Positions 32,676 to 43,845 of a stretch of 64,000 nt of DNA are shown in pieces. Both the position numbers and the translations under genes were made by a program. The notes beneath the pieces were generated by a model that saw nothing but the letters and a program-made list of their open reading frames with translations, was not told the origin of the DNA and made no database searches. The DNA lies in assembly GCA_019973155.2 (NCBI GenBank), contig BPQB01000107.1, forward strand, positions 1 to 64,000. Direction: 5' to 3'. The DNA is from Phanerochaete sordida. Taxonomy: Eukaryota; Basidiomycota; Agaricomycetes; Polyporales; Phanerochaetaceae. Position 1 is the stretch's first letter; each line of letters opens with the position of its first letter.

Positions 32676-33776
32676 ACACTTCCGAGTTGGGGATGCCGAA
32701 AACTTGCGCTAAACTGTAATATGGACCGTCAGCAATGCGACGGAATAGCTCGCTGCGCAATCCCGCTAGCCTGAGCATGAGGTAGTAGATGGTATTAGTC
32801 CTCTAGTAGCTATCGGGATATCTCCATGCCCAGTCTTGCGTGTGACACTAGATAATGATATTTCGAGGTTCTTGACTATGTTGCTGTGTACTGGAACGAT
32901 TGCTGGTAATCAACTTGGAGGTTAGACAAGGCCTGAGGCATGTCTCGCCGTGGCCGCCGTGGCCACGGGCGCTTGCCAGGCCACTTGAAGGTAGTGTGGC
33001 CCCGCCGGTTTCACTCAAGGGATCAGGTTATGCACACGTACTGCCGTATTAAACTACATGCTCAGACTACGCACATGCAGGAGCTTACTTCTGCGAGGCT
33101 CAACTTTGAGAGCTACATTCCATGTGAGCATGAATGCCTCGCGTGCAAGGGTTTTCCTGTCTCAGCCGTCGAGAACGCGTCACATAGCTTCGAGCGGGTG
33201 CCATATACTGTATTCAGGCATTTTACAAATTATCATGAATTTAGATTGTTTTTATATCTCCGTGCCCGTAGCCCACAGGGAACTCTGTGGTACTCGATGA
33301 ATATCCAGCGTGCCCGGGCGTCTGCAACGGGGAAATAGGCGCCAAGAAGTGCTCGCGCGAGCCCCCTAGCCGATAATTGCTCGCTTCGCTCGCAACTACT
33401 ATCCAATAAAATATCAGTTGTTGGCCTCGCTTGTGTTGGCAGCCTGTGGCACACGCGACCAGCGTGACAGAAGTCGCGGTCAAAGCTGGCGGAGGCGTCG
33501 TGTTCCTGTGACGTGACGATTCGTGATGGAGCGTGACGGCTCGCGTTGGCTGTGGCCGGTGCTGTTCTCGCGCCTTTCCCTCTATCCACGAACATCCCCC
33601 GCCGCCTGCCTCCTCCGCTCTCATCCCCTCCCTCGCGACGACCTTTTACGTCCCGATTCCTTGCAAAGCCTCCCTATATCCTGCACCTCAACCAACAGGT
33701 TCTACGTCGCCAGCCTCCACGAGCACCGCTCTTTCGGCACGAGTTCAGTTCCAACTAGAGAAAGAGAGGAACAAAC
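32676..33776. other. intergenic, about 1.1 kb
   Basis: Lies between gene B and ASF1, both on the plus strand. No gene or RNA was recognised. The last 250 nt are pyrimidine-rich, as is common just upstream of fungal start codons. Confidence 0.45.
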
Positions 33777-34452
33777 ATGTCTATCGTCACCATACGCGTA
33801 CGCCGTGACCCATTTTGCCGTGGCTGATGATAATCTCACGTCCCTGCAGAACGTCGAGTTCTTGAACAACCCTGCCCGCTTCCTCGACCCATACCACTTC
33901 AAGGTCACCTTCGAGTGCATCGCCCCGCTACCGGAAGATATTGAATGGCGGCTGATATATGTCTCGTCACCGGGAAATGAAGAGCTGGACCAGGAGCTCG
34001 ACGACTGCCTGGTGGGGCCCGTCCCCGTCGGCGTGAACGCGTTCGAGTTCGCGGGGAGCGCGCCCGACCCGGGCAAGATCCCGCCGGAGGACGTGCTCGG
34101 CGTCGCCGCGCTCATCCTCACGGGCTCATACAAGGACCAGGAGTTCGTGCGCGTCGGCTACTACCAGCGCACGGAGTACGAGCTCGAGGAGCTCAACGCG
34201 GACCCGCCCGCGCCGATCCTCTTCGACCGGCTCGTGCGCCAGATCAGCGACAAGCCGCGCGTGACGCGGTTCCACATCAAGTGGTGCGTGCCCCACTGTG
34301 CTGTGTGCCTGCCCCGCCGCTGACGCCGCCCCAGGGACGTGTCCCCCGAGGGCGCACCGAACAGCGCGTTCGCCGCCGGCGCCGCGACGAGCGCGGCCGT
34401 GCCGAGCGCGAACGACATCGACATGGAGGACCCGAGCCCGAACGGCGCGTGA
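33777..34452 (+). CDS. ASF1: histone chaperone ASF1
   Basis: Three exons (33777-33797, 33850-34283, 34335-34452) give 190 residues. The sequence follows ASF1 throughout: MSIVTIRNVEFLNNPARFLD, then DPYHFKVTFECIAPLPEDIE, LIYVSSPGNEELDQELDDCL, VGPVPVGVNAFEF, and YKDQEFVRVGYYQRTEYELE. The conserved Ig-like core ends at VTRFHIKWDVSPE. The C-terminal tail is short, Ala-rich and acidic (DIDMEDPSPNGA). ASF1 binds H3-H4 dimers and hands them to CAF-1 or HIR during replication-coupled and replication-independent nucleosome assembly in the nucleus. Length is close to the conserved core plus a brief tail. The 21-nt first exon encodes only MSIVTIR. Confidence 0.97.
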
Positions 34453-35134
34453 GCCGGCCGCTGCTGTAGATGCGCGTGGAGGATCGCGGGGCGGGGAGAC
34501 GGCCGGGACAGGACACCACATACCACCATACCAAAAGCCGCGGCGGAAATGCGGCCGCACGTCGTGCGCGAGAGCCTGGCTCCTTGCGCGCGGCGTGCTC
34601 GCGCATATCCCTCCTCTGCTGTCACCTCTGGTTGCCCCGGGCACCGCGCAGGCACCGGCGCCCGCGCTTGGAGAGGCTGAGATACCGTTCCGGTTACACT
34701 GCTGCTACCAGTCACTTGCTGCTATCATACGCTATGCCTTGCAATAGTATACCCTCGTTGTCGTCGCGATGCGCGGTGCGAGACCAGTTCAAGTTGCCTT
34801 CGTGTATGCAGCACACCTACTGCCGGTCTTTGTACGGAGGTGAATTATTCGCATTTGAGCGTTAGAAGTGGCGGTTACTGCCAATTTATGGCCGCTCTGC
34901 TTCGACATATGAGCTGGGCTGTGTTTCTAACTTCTGGACTGAGCTCGTGTGCATCAGGATAATGTCGAGAGTTTCTATGCCAATCATTATTCAAGAGCAA
35001 ATTGATGAATTATGAGAGGTAAGTTGCGAGCAGAAGTACATCCACGAGTCCATGGTTTCACCCTCCCTTTCCCCTGCTGTGTTCAGTGACGCTGCGCTGG
35101 TATCGTCTCGCACAGAGTGAGCGAACAGCACCAC
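34453..35134. other. intergenic, about 680 bp
   Basis: Convergent region between ASF1 (plus) and the BAP31-like gene (minus). Nothing specific was recognised. Confidence 0.45.
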
Positions 35135-36229
35135 TCAGTCCTTGCGCTTATCGCTGACGGCACCCGTCTTCGCGTTGAACTCGGTCGCAAGGCGGTCGTA
35201 CTCGGCCTGGTTCTGTGCCGCCTGCTTCTTCAGGATGTCTGCGGGTGACAGCGGCGGTCAGTCGCAGTTCGGCAGGCGTGTATAAAAATGGGGAAGGGGG
35301 CTGTAGGGTGCATGGGCCCGAAAGGTGTGTCCGACACAGGCCCGGCCAGTGTCCAAAATAGAGGTCGAGCCCGTTCTCGAGCCGGCTCCGCAGTCGCGCG
35401 TAACGCGCAGGGAGCCAAATGCGCAATATGGGCGGCGTCGGAGGGCGCATTGGACGGCGCGGCGAGGGCAAGGAAGCGAAGTAGACGAGCACGCACCGTA
35501 GTCACGCGACTTTTGCTCTGCCGCAGCCAGTTTCTGCTTCAGCTCCGCAATCTGCTTCGTCTGGTCACCCGCCGCAATGGAGTCGCGCGATGACTTGGCG
35601 GTCTGGGAGACTGCGTCAGCGGAGAGAATGGAGCAGCTCGAAAAGGGAAACGCACGTCCTGCTTGAGCTTCGCGTACTCTTCCTGGGTGTGGATGAGGTC
35701 GAGGAGGATGTAGAACGTGCGGGTGAGCACGAGCGAGAGGAAGAGGCAGAAGCCGGTCAGGTACGTGTTGCGCTGGGCGCTGCGGCGCGGTCAGCGACGT
35801 GTCACGGCGCACGCGGGGGCACACGCACTAGAACTTGCGCGCGGCGAAGTTGGTCTCTGCGCGGGCGTCCTGCATCGTCCCGCCCTGGTTGCGCGCGAGG
35901 TCCACCTCCGCGGTCACGCGCCACATGCGCTGGAGGGCGTCCACGAAGAGGATCGCGACGAATCTGCAAGCTGGTGAGCGTGACGCGGCGCGGGAGGAGC
36001 GGGGGCGGCGCACATGAAGGCGATCTTGAGCCCGTATGCGAGCTTGGCGACGAGCGGGCTCTCGCTGAGGAAGTGCAGGAGCCGCTTGCGGACGACGTAC
36101 GGCAGCGGCGCGACGAGCACGCAGAACGTCGACATCTCTGCTGCGAGCAGCAGGAACGTCATGGTGTAGCTTCCGTGCGGTCAGCATGATTCTTGAGATG
36201 TATAGCAAGCCAACGCACTATACGGTCAT
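35135..36229 (-). CDS. BAP31-like ER membrane protein (YET family)
   Basis: Six exons on the minus strand (36229-36219, 36169-36014, 35963-35829, 35779-35656, 35602-35497, 35238-35135) give 211 residues. It starts MTVYYTMTFLLLAAEMSTF and has three membrane helices, the second in AYGLKIAFIFVAILFVDALQ and the third in TYLTGFCLFLSLVLTRTFYI. A cytosolic coiled coil follows (TKQIAELKQKLAAAEQKSRD) and the protein ends SDKRKD. This is the BAP31/Yet layout of an ER sorting receptor and chaperone for membrane proteins. The family usually ends in a KKXX retrieval signal; here the tail is KRKD, a variant. The first exon is only 11 nt, including the ATG. Confidence 0.92.
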
Positions 36230-36537
36230 GGTGAAATAAAGTGCTTGAGGAGGCGAGGGAGGTTTCGGAGGTTCGATGAGCTGGAGGAGGCTTTTGAGGA
36301 GGGCTGCGGCGGTGCGTGCCTGCGTGGTGGACACGTCCGGCCGACGTCATAGCGCGCGTCCGGCCCCGCCCCGCGCCTCGCCCCCGGCCCCGGCCCTCGC
36401 GTCCGGCCTCTCCGGCAGGCGCCCGCACACGCTTACGTACGCCGTCGACGCGCGTCATCTCATTTCGCTCGCGCACGCGTCGGACGCCGCCGCCTCTCTC
36501 ACCTCTCTCTCCCCACCGCATACAACTACACTCGACG
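36230..36537. promoter_or_regulatory. bidirectional promoter region, BAP31-like / UBP6
   Basis: About 308 nt separate the two divergent start codons, so both core promoters must lie here. The UBP6 side is pyrimidine-rich (CTCTCTCACCTCTCTCTCC) just before its ATG. No clear TATA box was seen. Confidence 0.55.
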
Positions 36538-39257
36538 ATGGCGCCGATATCTGTAAAGATCAAGCACGCAGGCAAGACGTACGACGTGCCGCTCGACGTC
36601 GATGCCCCACCTGCCGCGTTCAAGGACGCCGTGTACCAGCAGACAGGCGTCCCTCCCGAGCGCATGAAGGTCATGATCAAAGGCGGCGTGCTCAAGGTGC
36701 GTCCTCATATCTCGTCCGCGGGAAGAATGGACTCATTGCCCCCAGGACGACACGGACTGGCGCAAAGTCGGCCCCAAGGAGGTACGTGCGCCGCTTTCGT
36801 GAAGCTTGCAGCATGATTGACAGTTTGGTGCAGGGCCAAACATTCATGGTTATCGGCGCAGCTGGCGAGCTTCCCAAGCCGCCGTCAACGCCAGTAGTAT
36901 TCCTTGAAGGTGAGCTGTTTGTTTGGTGGGATGTCACAGCTGTCGTGGAGGTCAAGCGGAGGGAGTATGCGCTACAAGCGAATGCATTGTCCACGGCGTA
37001 ACCTTTCACGCAACGCGAAACCCAGTTCCAGACCGCACCCCTAAACATCCTCCAATCTTGCATGTTGAACCTTCATCGCGGGGAATGCCTTGGGCAGTGG
37101 TGAGTTTCCCTCCTTCATCCCGCTTTGCACATCTGAACGCGTCATTACCTAGGACCATAGCGCTTCTTCCCCATCAATGCCTGCCGCTGCATGTCCTCAC
37201 AAATGCACACTGAGCCGACACTGTCTCTATCTTGTCGGTCTACACGTCCTCCGCATCCTCCTCGAGTTCCTTCCCAACTTGATACGCTCTACCGCCGACA
37301 TGCGCACAGGTCAACTCAACGCCTCATCGCGTCCAATATCTGCAGGCAGCGTGCGCTTAGGACAGATGCTCATCACTGACTCGTTCATCACACGCACGAC
37401 GTTGCTGGACGCGGTTTACCGCTCATGCATGTATGGATAGTTCTAAGACAGAGCTCGCACTTGTGCGATTGCCCCGTCCGCCTGACCTTCGGATCCCTGT
37501 TGTCTCCGTCTCGTATCTTGCATAACTGGCATGTTGACATCTTTTTCAGACATGGACGACAGCGAACTCGCGCAAGCAGTACGTCCCGTCGGCATCGTCC
37601 CTGATCCCTGCCTAATACATCCAATAGCTCGCATTACCCGTCGGCCTCGTCAACCTTGGCAACACTTGTTACATGAACTCGACTGTGCAAGCGATGCGCG
37701 CGATCCCGGAGCTGCAGACTGCGCTCGAGGCGGGCGCACCACCAGGCATCCCCACCGCGCTCAAAAACCTCTACAGCTCGATGCGCAGCACCACCGACGC
37801 CGTCACGCCCGCGCCATTCCTGAACGCACTTCGGCAAGCGTTCCCCCAGTTTGCGGAGATGGCGCGCGGCAGCTCTGGTCAGCTCAAGAGTCTCGGCGGC
37901 GGCGCGATGTATGCGCAGCAAGGTGCGTGCTTTGATGCAAACATGTATGCCGTGGAGTTGAAGGTCGTATATAGATGCGGAGGAGTGCTGGACACAGTTG
38001 ACTCAGGCACTCAGGGACGTTCCTGGGCTCCCGGACCCCGCGAATCGCAAGTTTGTGGAGCAGTACATGACCGGCGAGATCACGAGAACGTGCGTATCTC
38101 TTACTTCATGTTTGCTGGCTGCACCCTAACTGCTCCATCTTGTGCTGCCGCTGTCGTTAATCAGTTTGAAGTGCGCCGAAGCACCGGAAGAGCCACCCTC
38201 GATAACAATTGAGCGTGTACTCAAAATCGAATGTAACATCACCATCAACACCAACTATATGCATCAAGGCATTCTGAACGTACGCCCCTCTACGCGAATT
38301 AACGTTGCGGATCCTGATGATATGCTCGATAGGCTCTGGATACGATACTGACTAAGACATCGCCGTCCCTCGGTCGCGAAGCGGATTACCAGAGCACATC
38401 GCGTCTAAGCAGACTGCCCAACTATCTCACGGTGCACATGGTGCGCTTCGCGTGGCGCCAGGATATCGGGAAGAAGACGAAGATCATGGTATGCTCCGCC
38501 TTCGCTTGCTGTGCAATCGTCTTACTCAGCTCTTGGTCACGCACAGCGTCGCGTCAAGTTCCCTACCGAGTACGACGCGTCGGACATCGCCACCGAAACG
38601 CTGCGCGAGAAGCTGTTGCCCGTGTCGCGGAAGCTGCTCGAGGTCGAGAAGGAGCGCGCGGAGCGGCGCAAGGTGCGCAAGCGCACGAAGACTGCGCAAC
38701 CCGCTGCCACGCGCGACAACGATGGCGACACCGAGATGCGCGACGGGTCGGCCAGCGCAGAGGGTGCCGCAGCAGCGGCTGCGCAGCCTGTAGTTGAGCT
38801 TCAGGAGGAGAGCACGTACCGCACGAAGGAGCGCGAGGAGCTGGAGGCGCTTGTTCATGCGGACCTCAAGGCCGACGTCGGCAGCAGCGTGCATGGGCTG
38901 TACGAGCTCATTGGTGCGTCTACCGCGTCCTACCACGGTCTCTGTGATCTCTGACACGCACCCACAGCCATCGTGACGCACAAGGGCGCGGCGGCGGACG
39001 CAGGGCACTACATGGCGTACGTCAAGAAGCGCGCGTTCCACCCCATCTCGTTCGCGCCCGCGTCGGGCGAGCCGTCGACGGTAACGGTCACGTCGCCCGA
39101 GCAGAAGGGGAGCATCGACGAGGACGACGAGGACTGGTACAAGTTCGACGACGCCAAGGTCAGCGTGTTCGCCGCGGACAAGATCCCGACGCTCGAGGGC
39201 GGCGGCGAGGACTCGAGCGCGTACGTGCTGCTCTACCGCGCGCGGCCGCTCGCGTAG
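36538..39257 (+). CDS. UBP6: proteasome-associated deubiquitinase UBP6/USP14
   Basis: Ten exons (36538-36696, 36746-36781, 36834-36909, 37550-37578, 37628-37922, 37975-38089, 38165-38279, 38333-38488, 38547-38913, 38968-39257) give 545 residues. The N-terminal ubiquitin-like domain (MAPISVKIKHAGKTYDVPLD to VFLED), which docks on proteasome subunit Rpn1, precedes a USP catalytic domain. The Cys box is LVNLGNTCYMNSTVQAMRAI, the blocking region contains YAQQDAEECWTQL, and the His box is HKGAAADAGHYMAYVKKR, followed by WYKFDDAKVS. It trims ubiquitin from substrates at the 26S proteasome. Intron 3 is 640 nt (36910-37549), about ten times longer than its neighbours. Confidence 0.97.
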
Positions 39258-40417
39258 GCTGGCGTCGGGTTTATCAGCAAAGAAGGCGTGTGCGGGGCCT
39301 GTATTTGTGTCGCGATCGATGTGGGTATGGAGATAGATGTAAAAACGTGCTGCTGCTGCTCGGTTGCCGGTGTGTTGTGTGATGAAGACCGGGCTGCGAT
39401 TGGTAATGTCAAGTTGCCGTGGTGGGGGCGTTTTGAGGAGAGTCGAAACGAAGGGGTCATGAGAGACATCCGTGCTCTCCACATAAGACCGGGATGGCTC
39501 GTCATGAGCGTTGTTAAAAGCCGACACGGACTGCGCCACAGAGGCCAGGGGCTTCCGGGAGTCGGTCGATCTACCTCGTCTGCGCCGTACAGAGGTTCGA
39601 AGGAGCACAGGCCGGCCGCGGCAGTCGGCCCTGCCGTCGCTACGGTGACTACAGGGTAGAGCATTCTCCAGCGGATATCGAAAGCTCTGTTGGTGGTGGC
39701 AATGCGGCTGTCAAGATCGCCGGTGAAATCACTCTTACCGGGACTTGATATCTACGTACATATGCCAGGGCTCTGGGCATGCGCCGTGTCCGACTCGCTG
39801 GGCTGACGCATCTCCCGCCTGCGCCCGCTGCCCGGACTGTGTGAATGGGGAATAAGGCGCATAGGAGTCGTGGTGGGGTCTGTATATCAACTGCATACTC
39901 GCCCGAGCGAGCGTGAGCCCGAGGTGGCGCTCCGAGGACATCGTTGTGGCGCAGGCGCTTCGCAGAGCTGCGGATGTTTCACGGAGTCGGTAGATACAAA
40001 CCCCACTCAGGAAGTATGGTAAATCTGATTAGAATATTTGTGCGATTATGCGGTGCATCGCAATTCCTGAGAGCGAAAGCTCGAGGAAAACGTACAACAA
40101 CACCGAGTAATTATTCGCTGCTACAAGCATCCACAAGAAGACGGGGCCGACGTAGGCCTCCTCCGCAATGCCGACGGAGCACCGCCCTCCCTTCACATCT
40201 GCGAGTCACAGCAGGGACGCACGCCATGATGAGAAGGCCTCAGAGACGCTCTCTACCCGCCGGCTGTCGTGGTCCTCGGGGATGCGCCTCGGGCTTGCTC
40301 AGGCCGAGGCGCGAGTTAATCCACGGCCATATAGGCGAGGCCAGGCATGATTGGACGCCGTCCTCCCAGCGCATGACCTCGCGCACCGAGAATTGACCCG
40401 AAGTATCCAACCGTCCC
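39258..40417. other. intergenic, about 1.2 kb
   Basis: Between UBP6 and the MFS drug transporter, both on the plus strand. Short frames on both strands; no RNA gene or repeat was recognised. Confidence 0.45.
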
Positions 40418-41945
40418 ATGGCATCGCCAGCAGCGTCCGTGCGCCCGCCGTCACCGTCAAGCACAGTGACGGTCCCGCCAGCCGAGGAGCGGACGGGCCC
40501 GCTCATGCACCATGAGCTGTCGATGAAGCGGAAGTTGGTCATCATGGCATCTGTGGTCGGCACGCAGCTCGTGCAGGTGCGTCGTGCTGCCTGGCCGGTG
40601 CGGTCGGAGTTCTTGCCCAAAGTTGACGCGGAGGGCGTGTAGATGGTCGCGTTCGGCGGCGGCATCGACGCAGGCCTCGTCATCCCCGCGCGCATCGGCG
40701 AGACCTCCGCAGCAGCCACCGCCTGGATCGCCGCGGCGTACCCGTACGTGCGCCCGCCGCTCCGCGCGGCCCCGCTGACCCGCGCAGGCTCACGCAGGGC
40801 GCGTTCATCCTGCCCGGCGGGCGGCTCGGCGCGATCTACGGGCACCACAACGTGCTCTTCGCCGGCGCGCTGCTCTGGGTCGCGTTCACGGTCGGGAGCG
40901 GCTTCGCGCCGACGTTCGTCGGCCTCTGCGCGCTGCGCGCGTGCGCGGGCGTCGGCGGCGGCGTCATGGTCCCGAACTGCGTCGCGCTCCTCTGCATCAC
41001 GTTCCCGCCGGGCAAGATGCGCAACGTCGCGCTCGGGCTCTTCGGCGCGACGGCGCCCATTGGCGCGGCGGGCGGCGGGATCCTGTGCGGGCTCATCCTG
41101 CAGTTCACGGCGTGGAAGTGGGAGTTTTTCTTCTTGTAAGTGTGCAATGGGCGGATGACAGATGCCAGGACTGATTGGAGAGGCAGGGCGATCCTGGGCT
41201 TCGTCGTGTTCGGAATAGCATTCATCGCGACTCCGAAGGACGCCCCGATGGACCCCAACGGCAAAGTCGACTTGATTGGCGCGTCGCTCGGTGTATCTGC
41301 GCTATTCCTATTCAACTTTGTCTGGAAGTAAGTACACATTTGATTACGCTACATCCAAGCGACTCACAGTCATCGCAGTCAAGCAGCCGTGGTTGGGTGG
41401 CCCACGGTCTACGAATACGTCCTGTTGATTGTGTCGCTCCTATGCGTCGCAGGGTTCCTCGTCTGGGAAGCTCGCTTCGCGAAAGAGCCGATCCTGCCCC
41501 TCAGCATCTTTACCCGCCCATCGTTCAGCGCCATCGCAGCCGCGGTATTCCTCTCGCTGATGGGCTTCGGCGTCTTCGTCTGGTACACGCTGCTCTGGCA
41601 GTACGACGTGCGCAAGTACACGCCGACGGCGGTCGGCGCGACGCTGACGCCGTTCATCATCATCTCGAGCGTGATGGCGTTCGTCGGCGCGCAGCTCGTG
41701 CGGCGCATCCGCATCGAGTTCATCATGGCGCTCGGCGTCGGCTCGATCCTCGTCGCGAGCATCCTCGTCGCGACGATGCCGACGCACGAGGTCTACTGGG
41801 CGCAGGTCATGCCCGCGGTCATCGTCGCCGGCGCGGGCCCCGACCTCCTCATCACCGCCGCGCAGATCATCGCGTCCAACAGCGTGCGCCGCTCCGAGCA
41901 GGGCGTTGCCGGCAGCCTCATTGGCGTCCTCCAGTGCTACGGCCT

Positions 41946-43581
41946 CATCAGGAAACACGGTTCAGCTACGCAGCGTGGGCGCCGTCTGCTACTCTAGCCT
42001 ACAGCGTCTGCGCGTAGTGCGTAGCGGTCGTGCTGTACTCAGTAGCACTTGGTAGCATCCTGTAGTATGTGCTATAGATAGGTAGCACACTGCAGCATTA
42101 TACATTTTTCCACAAGTCAAACATACTGTGAATGTCTCAGCTATACTCGTGACAATGCTCACTTGCGACGGTTCGAAGATTGTGATGCTTTGAAGTGCTG
42201 TATACATCCGACAAGAACGATCCTGAACGGCGCTTGACGCGGACTTCTGAGTGAGGAAGTGAGAACGTGTCTGCCCTAAATCGACACCTGGCAATGCTGC
42301 GCGCCCGCTTATGTGCCCGCTGCTATCCTTCTACGTTTCCTCGTCGATACACTCTCCACGCAACCGCCTAACGCTCAGCATCTCCACTCTCGGACCTCAC
42401 ACCATGTGCAAAAAACACCTCTGAGAGAACACCCTCTATGCTAGTCTGAACAACTGCAGCCGCTGCCCTGACAGCAACGACGACGACGACGACGACGACT
42501 GCCGCCTCGCCCAAGCATGCAGCCGCAGACGTTGGAGTTGACGCAAGTCTCGCGCCATCGGTACTTACAGCCGGTGCGATCTTCCTGGTTATTGCTTTCG
42601 TAACGTGGTCCGTGCAGGGTGCGAACATGGCCGTAGTCGGGCTCCCAGGGACAACCAGCACTTCGAGAACAACCGCCTTATCACGCTCGACTCCCAGAAG
42701 TAAATACCCGATCTATAAGGTGCGTTATACTGTCGTCTACGCGAAACCGAGTCTGATCCCTCGCCGTAGCTGATATATCTCGCGGTCGCAATCAACGGCA
42801 GCGCCGTGGGCGCATCGGATAAGACATACTTCGTGAGGTGGAGCGCGTTCGGGCACCACTCGCCTGCAGAGCGCTGCACGCGCGAGTGAGAGACGTTCTA
42901 TGTGGACACGCCGCGACTCGTGCGGCTGAAGGAATGGCGACCCTGCATCGCACGGCCGTCTATGGAGCTCGATGCGTCCGCGTGCCTGCGGGCGCACCGC
43001 GTTTCGTACACCCAAGTATGGTGAGATATCGCTATCCTCTCGATGAGGGCCTGGGCTAAGTACCGTCGTGGTTCAAGCAGGGGCTGCACAACAGCTTGTA
43101 CAGTATCTGACCGCACTCTGATTATCTCAATGTTGCACAGAGTATTGGTACGTCCTTACAGATGGCCGCAGCGACCCTTTGCTGAAATTTGCTTAGACAA
43201 TCGTGAATGTGACAGGCTCTATGGCCGAGTGTCGAGCCCATGGCTCCACTGGAAGCCGGCTTTGTCAAAGCGAATCCATTCGTAGTGTTTTAGTACAGTT
43301 TGTGTCTGTGACTTACCTCATAATTGAACGCATAATATATTTCTCACTCTCCAATCGTACCAAATGGAATGAATAGATTGAAGGGAAATAGTGGTACAGC
43401 CCAGCTTCTATCAGCTACCACACTGCTGCGGACCGCTACGAAGAGAGAGCCGGCTGCTACGGAAGCTACGTGAGCTGTCGAGCGCGCTACGGGTCACTGC
43501 CAATTAAGCGGCCGTGCAACCACGCTACCAGAGCTACGGAGCGTACGCAGCGCTACTGTGCTCTGACCGTTTTTCCTGATG
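41946..43581. mobile_element. DNA transposon with terminal and subterminal inverted repeats
   Basis: The ends are near-perfect inverted repeats: CATCAGGAAACACGGTTCAG at 41946 on the plus strand, and CATCAGGAAAAACGGTCAG reading in from 43581 on the minus strand. Both ends carry clusters of GTAGC pointing inward from each end, at least four within the left 150 nt and eight within the right 190 nt (seen there as GCTAC on the plus strand). The flanks share CT (41944-41945 and 43582-43583), a 2-bp target duplication, or CTC if the element starts one base later. No transposase frame is present, so it is non-autonomous. TIRs with dense subterminal repeats recall CACTA-, hAT- or KDZ-like elements, but I cannot place the superfamily. 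Confidence 0.88.
42440..43260 (+). pseudogene. decayed gene fragment inside the transposon
   Basis: The internal part of the element reads as an interrupted intron-containing gene on the plus strand. An (ACG)n tract near 42476 leads into a frame with a hydrophobic helix (SVLTAGAIFLVIAFVTW). It then has an intron-like stretch (42720-42769, GTGCGT to CGTAG). The frame after it reads SDKTYFVRWSAFGHHSPAER and then, past a TGA, FYVDTPRLVRLKEWRP. Later comes WFKQGLHNSLY, a GTATCT-to-CACAG intron, and YWYVLTDGRSDPLLKFA. This looks like a host gene captured by the element and since broken. The source family was not recognised. Confidence 0.5.
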
Positions 43582-43845
43582 CTCTCGACCGGCCTTGGCT
43601 TCGCCGGCACCGTCGAGTCGCAGGTCAACGACCAGGGGCACAACCCTGTCAAGGGCTACCGCGGGGCGCTGTTTCTGGCCGTCGGCTTCTGCACGCTTGC
43701 AATCGTGATCAACTTCCTGTTCGTGCGCATGCCGGCGGACACGAAGGAGGGTTGGGACGAAGACGATCTGAAGCAGCGAGAGAGCGCTGCCCCGAAAGAG
43801 CAAGAGAAGGCTCGGACGGAGAAGGTCGAGGTCGAAGCAGTTTGA

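Larger units (their letters stand above)
40418..43845 (+). pseudogene. MFS drug transporter (DHA2/Atr1-like), interrupted by a DNA transposon
   Basis: Exons 40418-40576, 40643-40743, 40788-41135, 41187-41327 and 41379-41945 are followed by a 1636-bp insertion, then the rest of the last exon at 43584-43845. Without the insertion the protein would be about 525 residues with 14 membrane segments, of the aminotriazole-resistance (Atr1) type of drug:H+ antiporter-2. Motifs include LTQGAFILPGGRLGAIYGHH (motif A region), LRACAGVGGGVMVPNCVALL, and QGVAGSLIGVLQCYG continuing as LSTGLGFAGTVESQV. Read through the insertion, translation stops at 41995, losing about 85 C-terminal residues including the last helices. 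Apart from the insertion the frame is intact, so the break is probably recent. Confidence 0.9.

Noticed and set aside
39590..39612. GGTTCGAA, a possible pol III B box
   Set aside because: No matching A box or cloverleaf at a plausible distance.
42368..42661. Minus-strand frame with a poly-Val run inside the transposon
   Set aside because: It is the antisense reading of the (ACG)n tract. The plus strand has the peptide-like signals.
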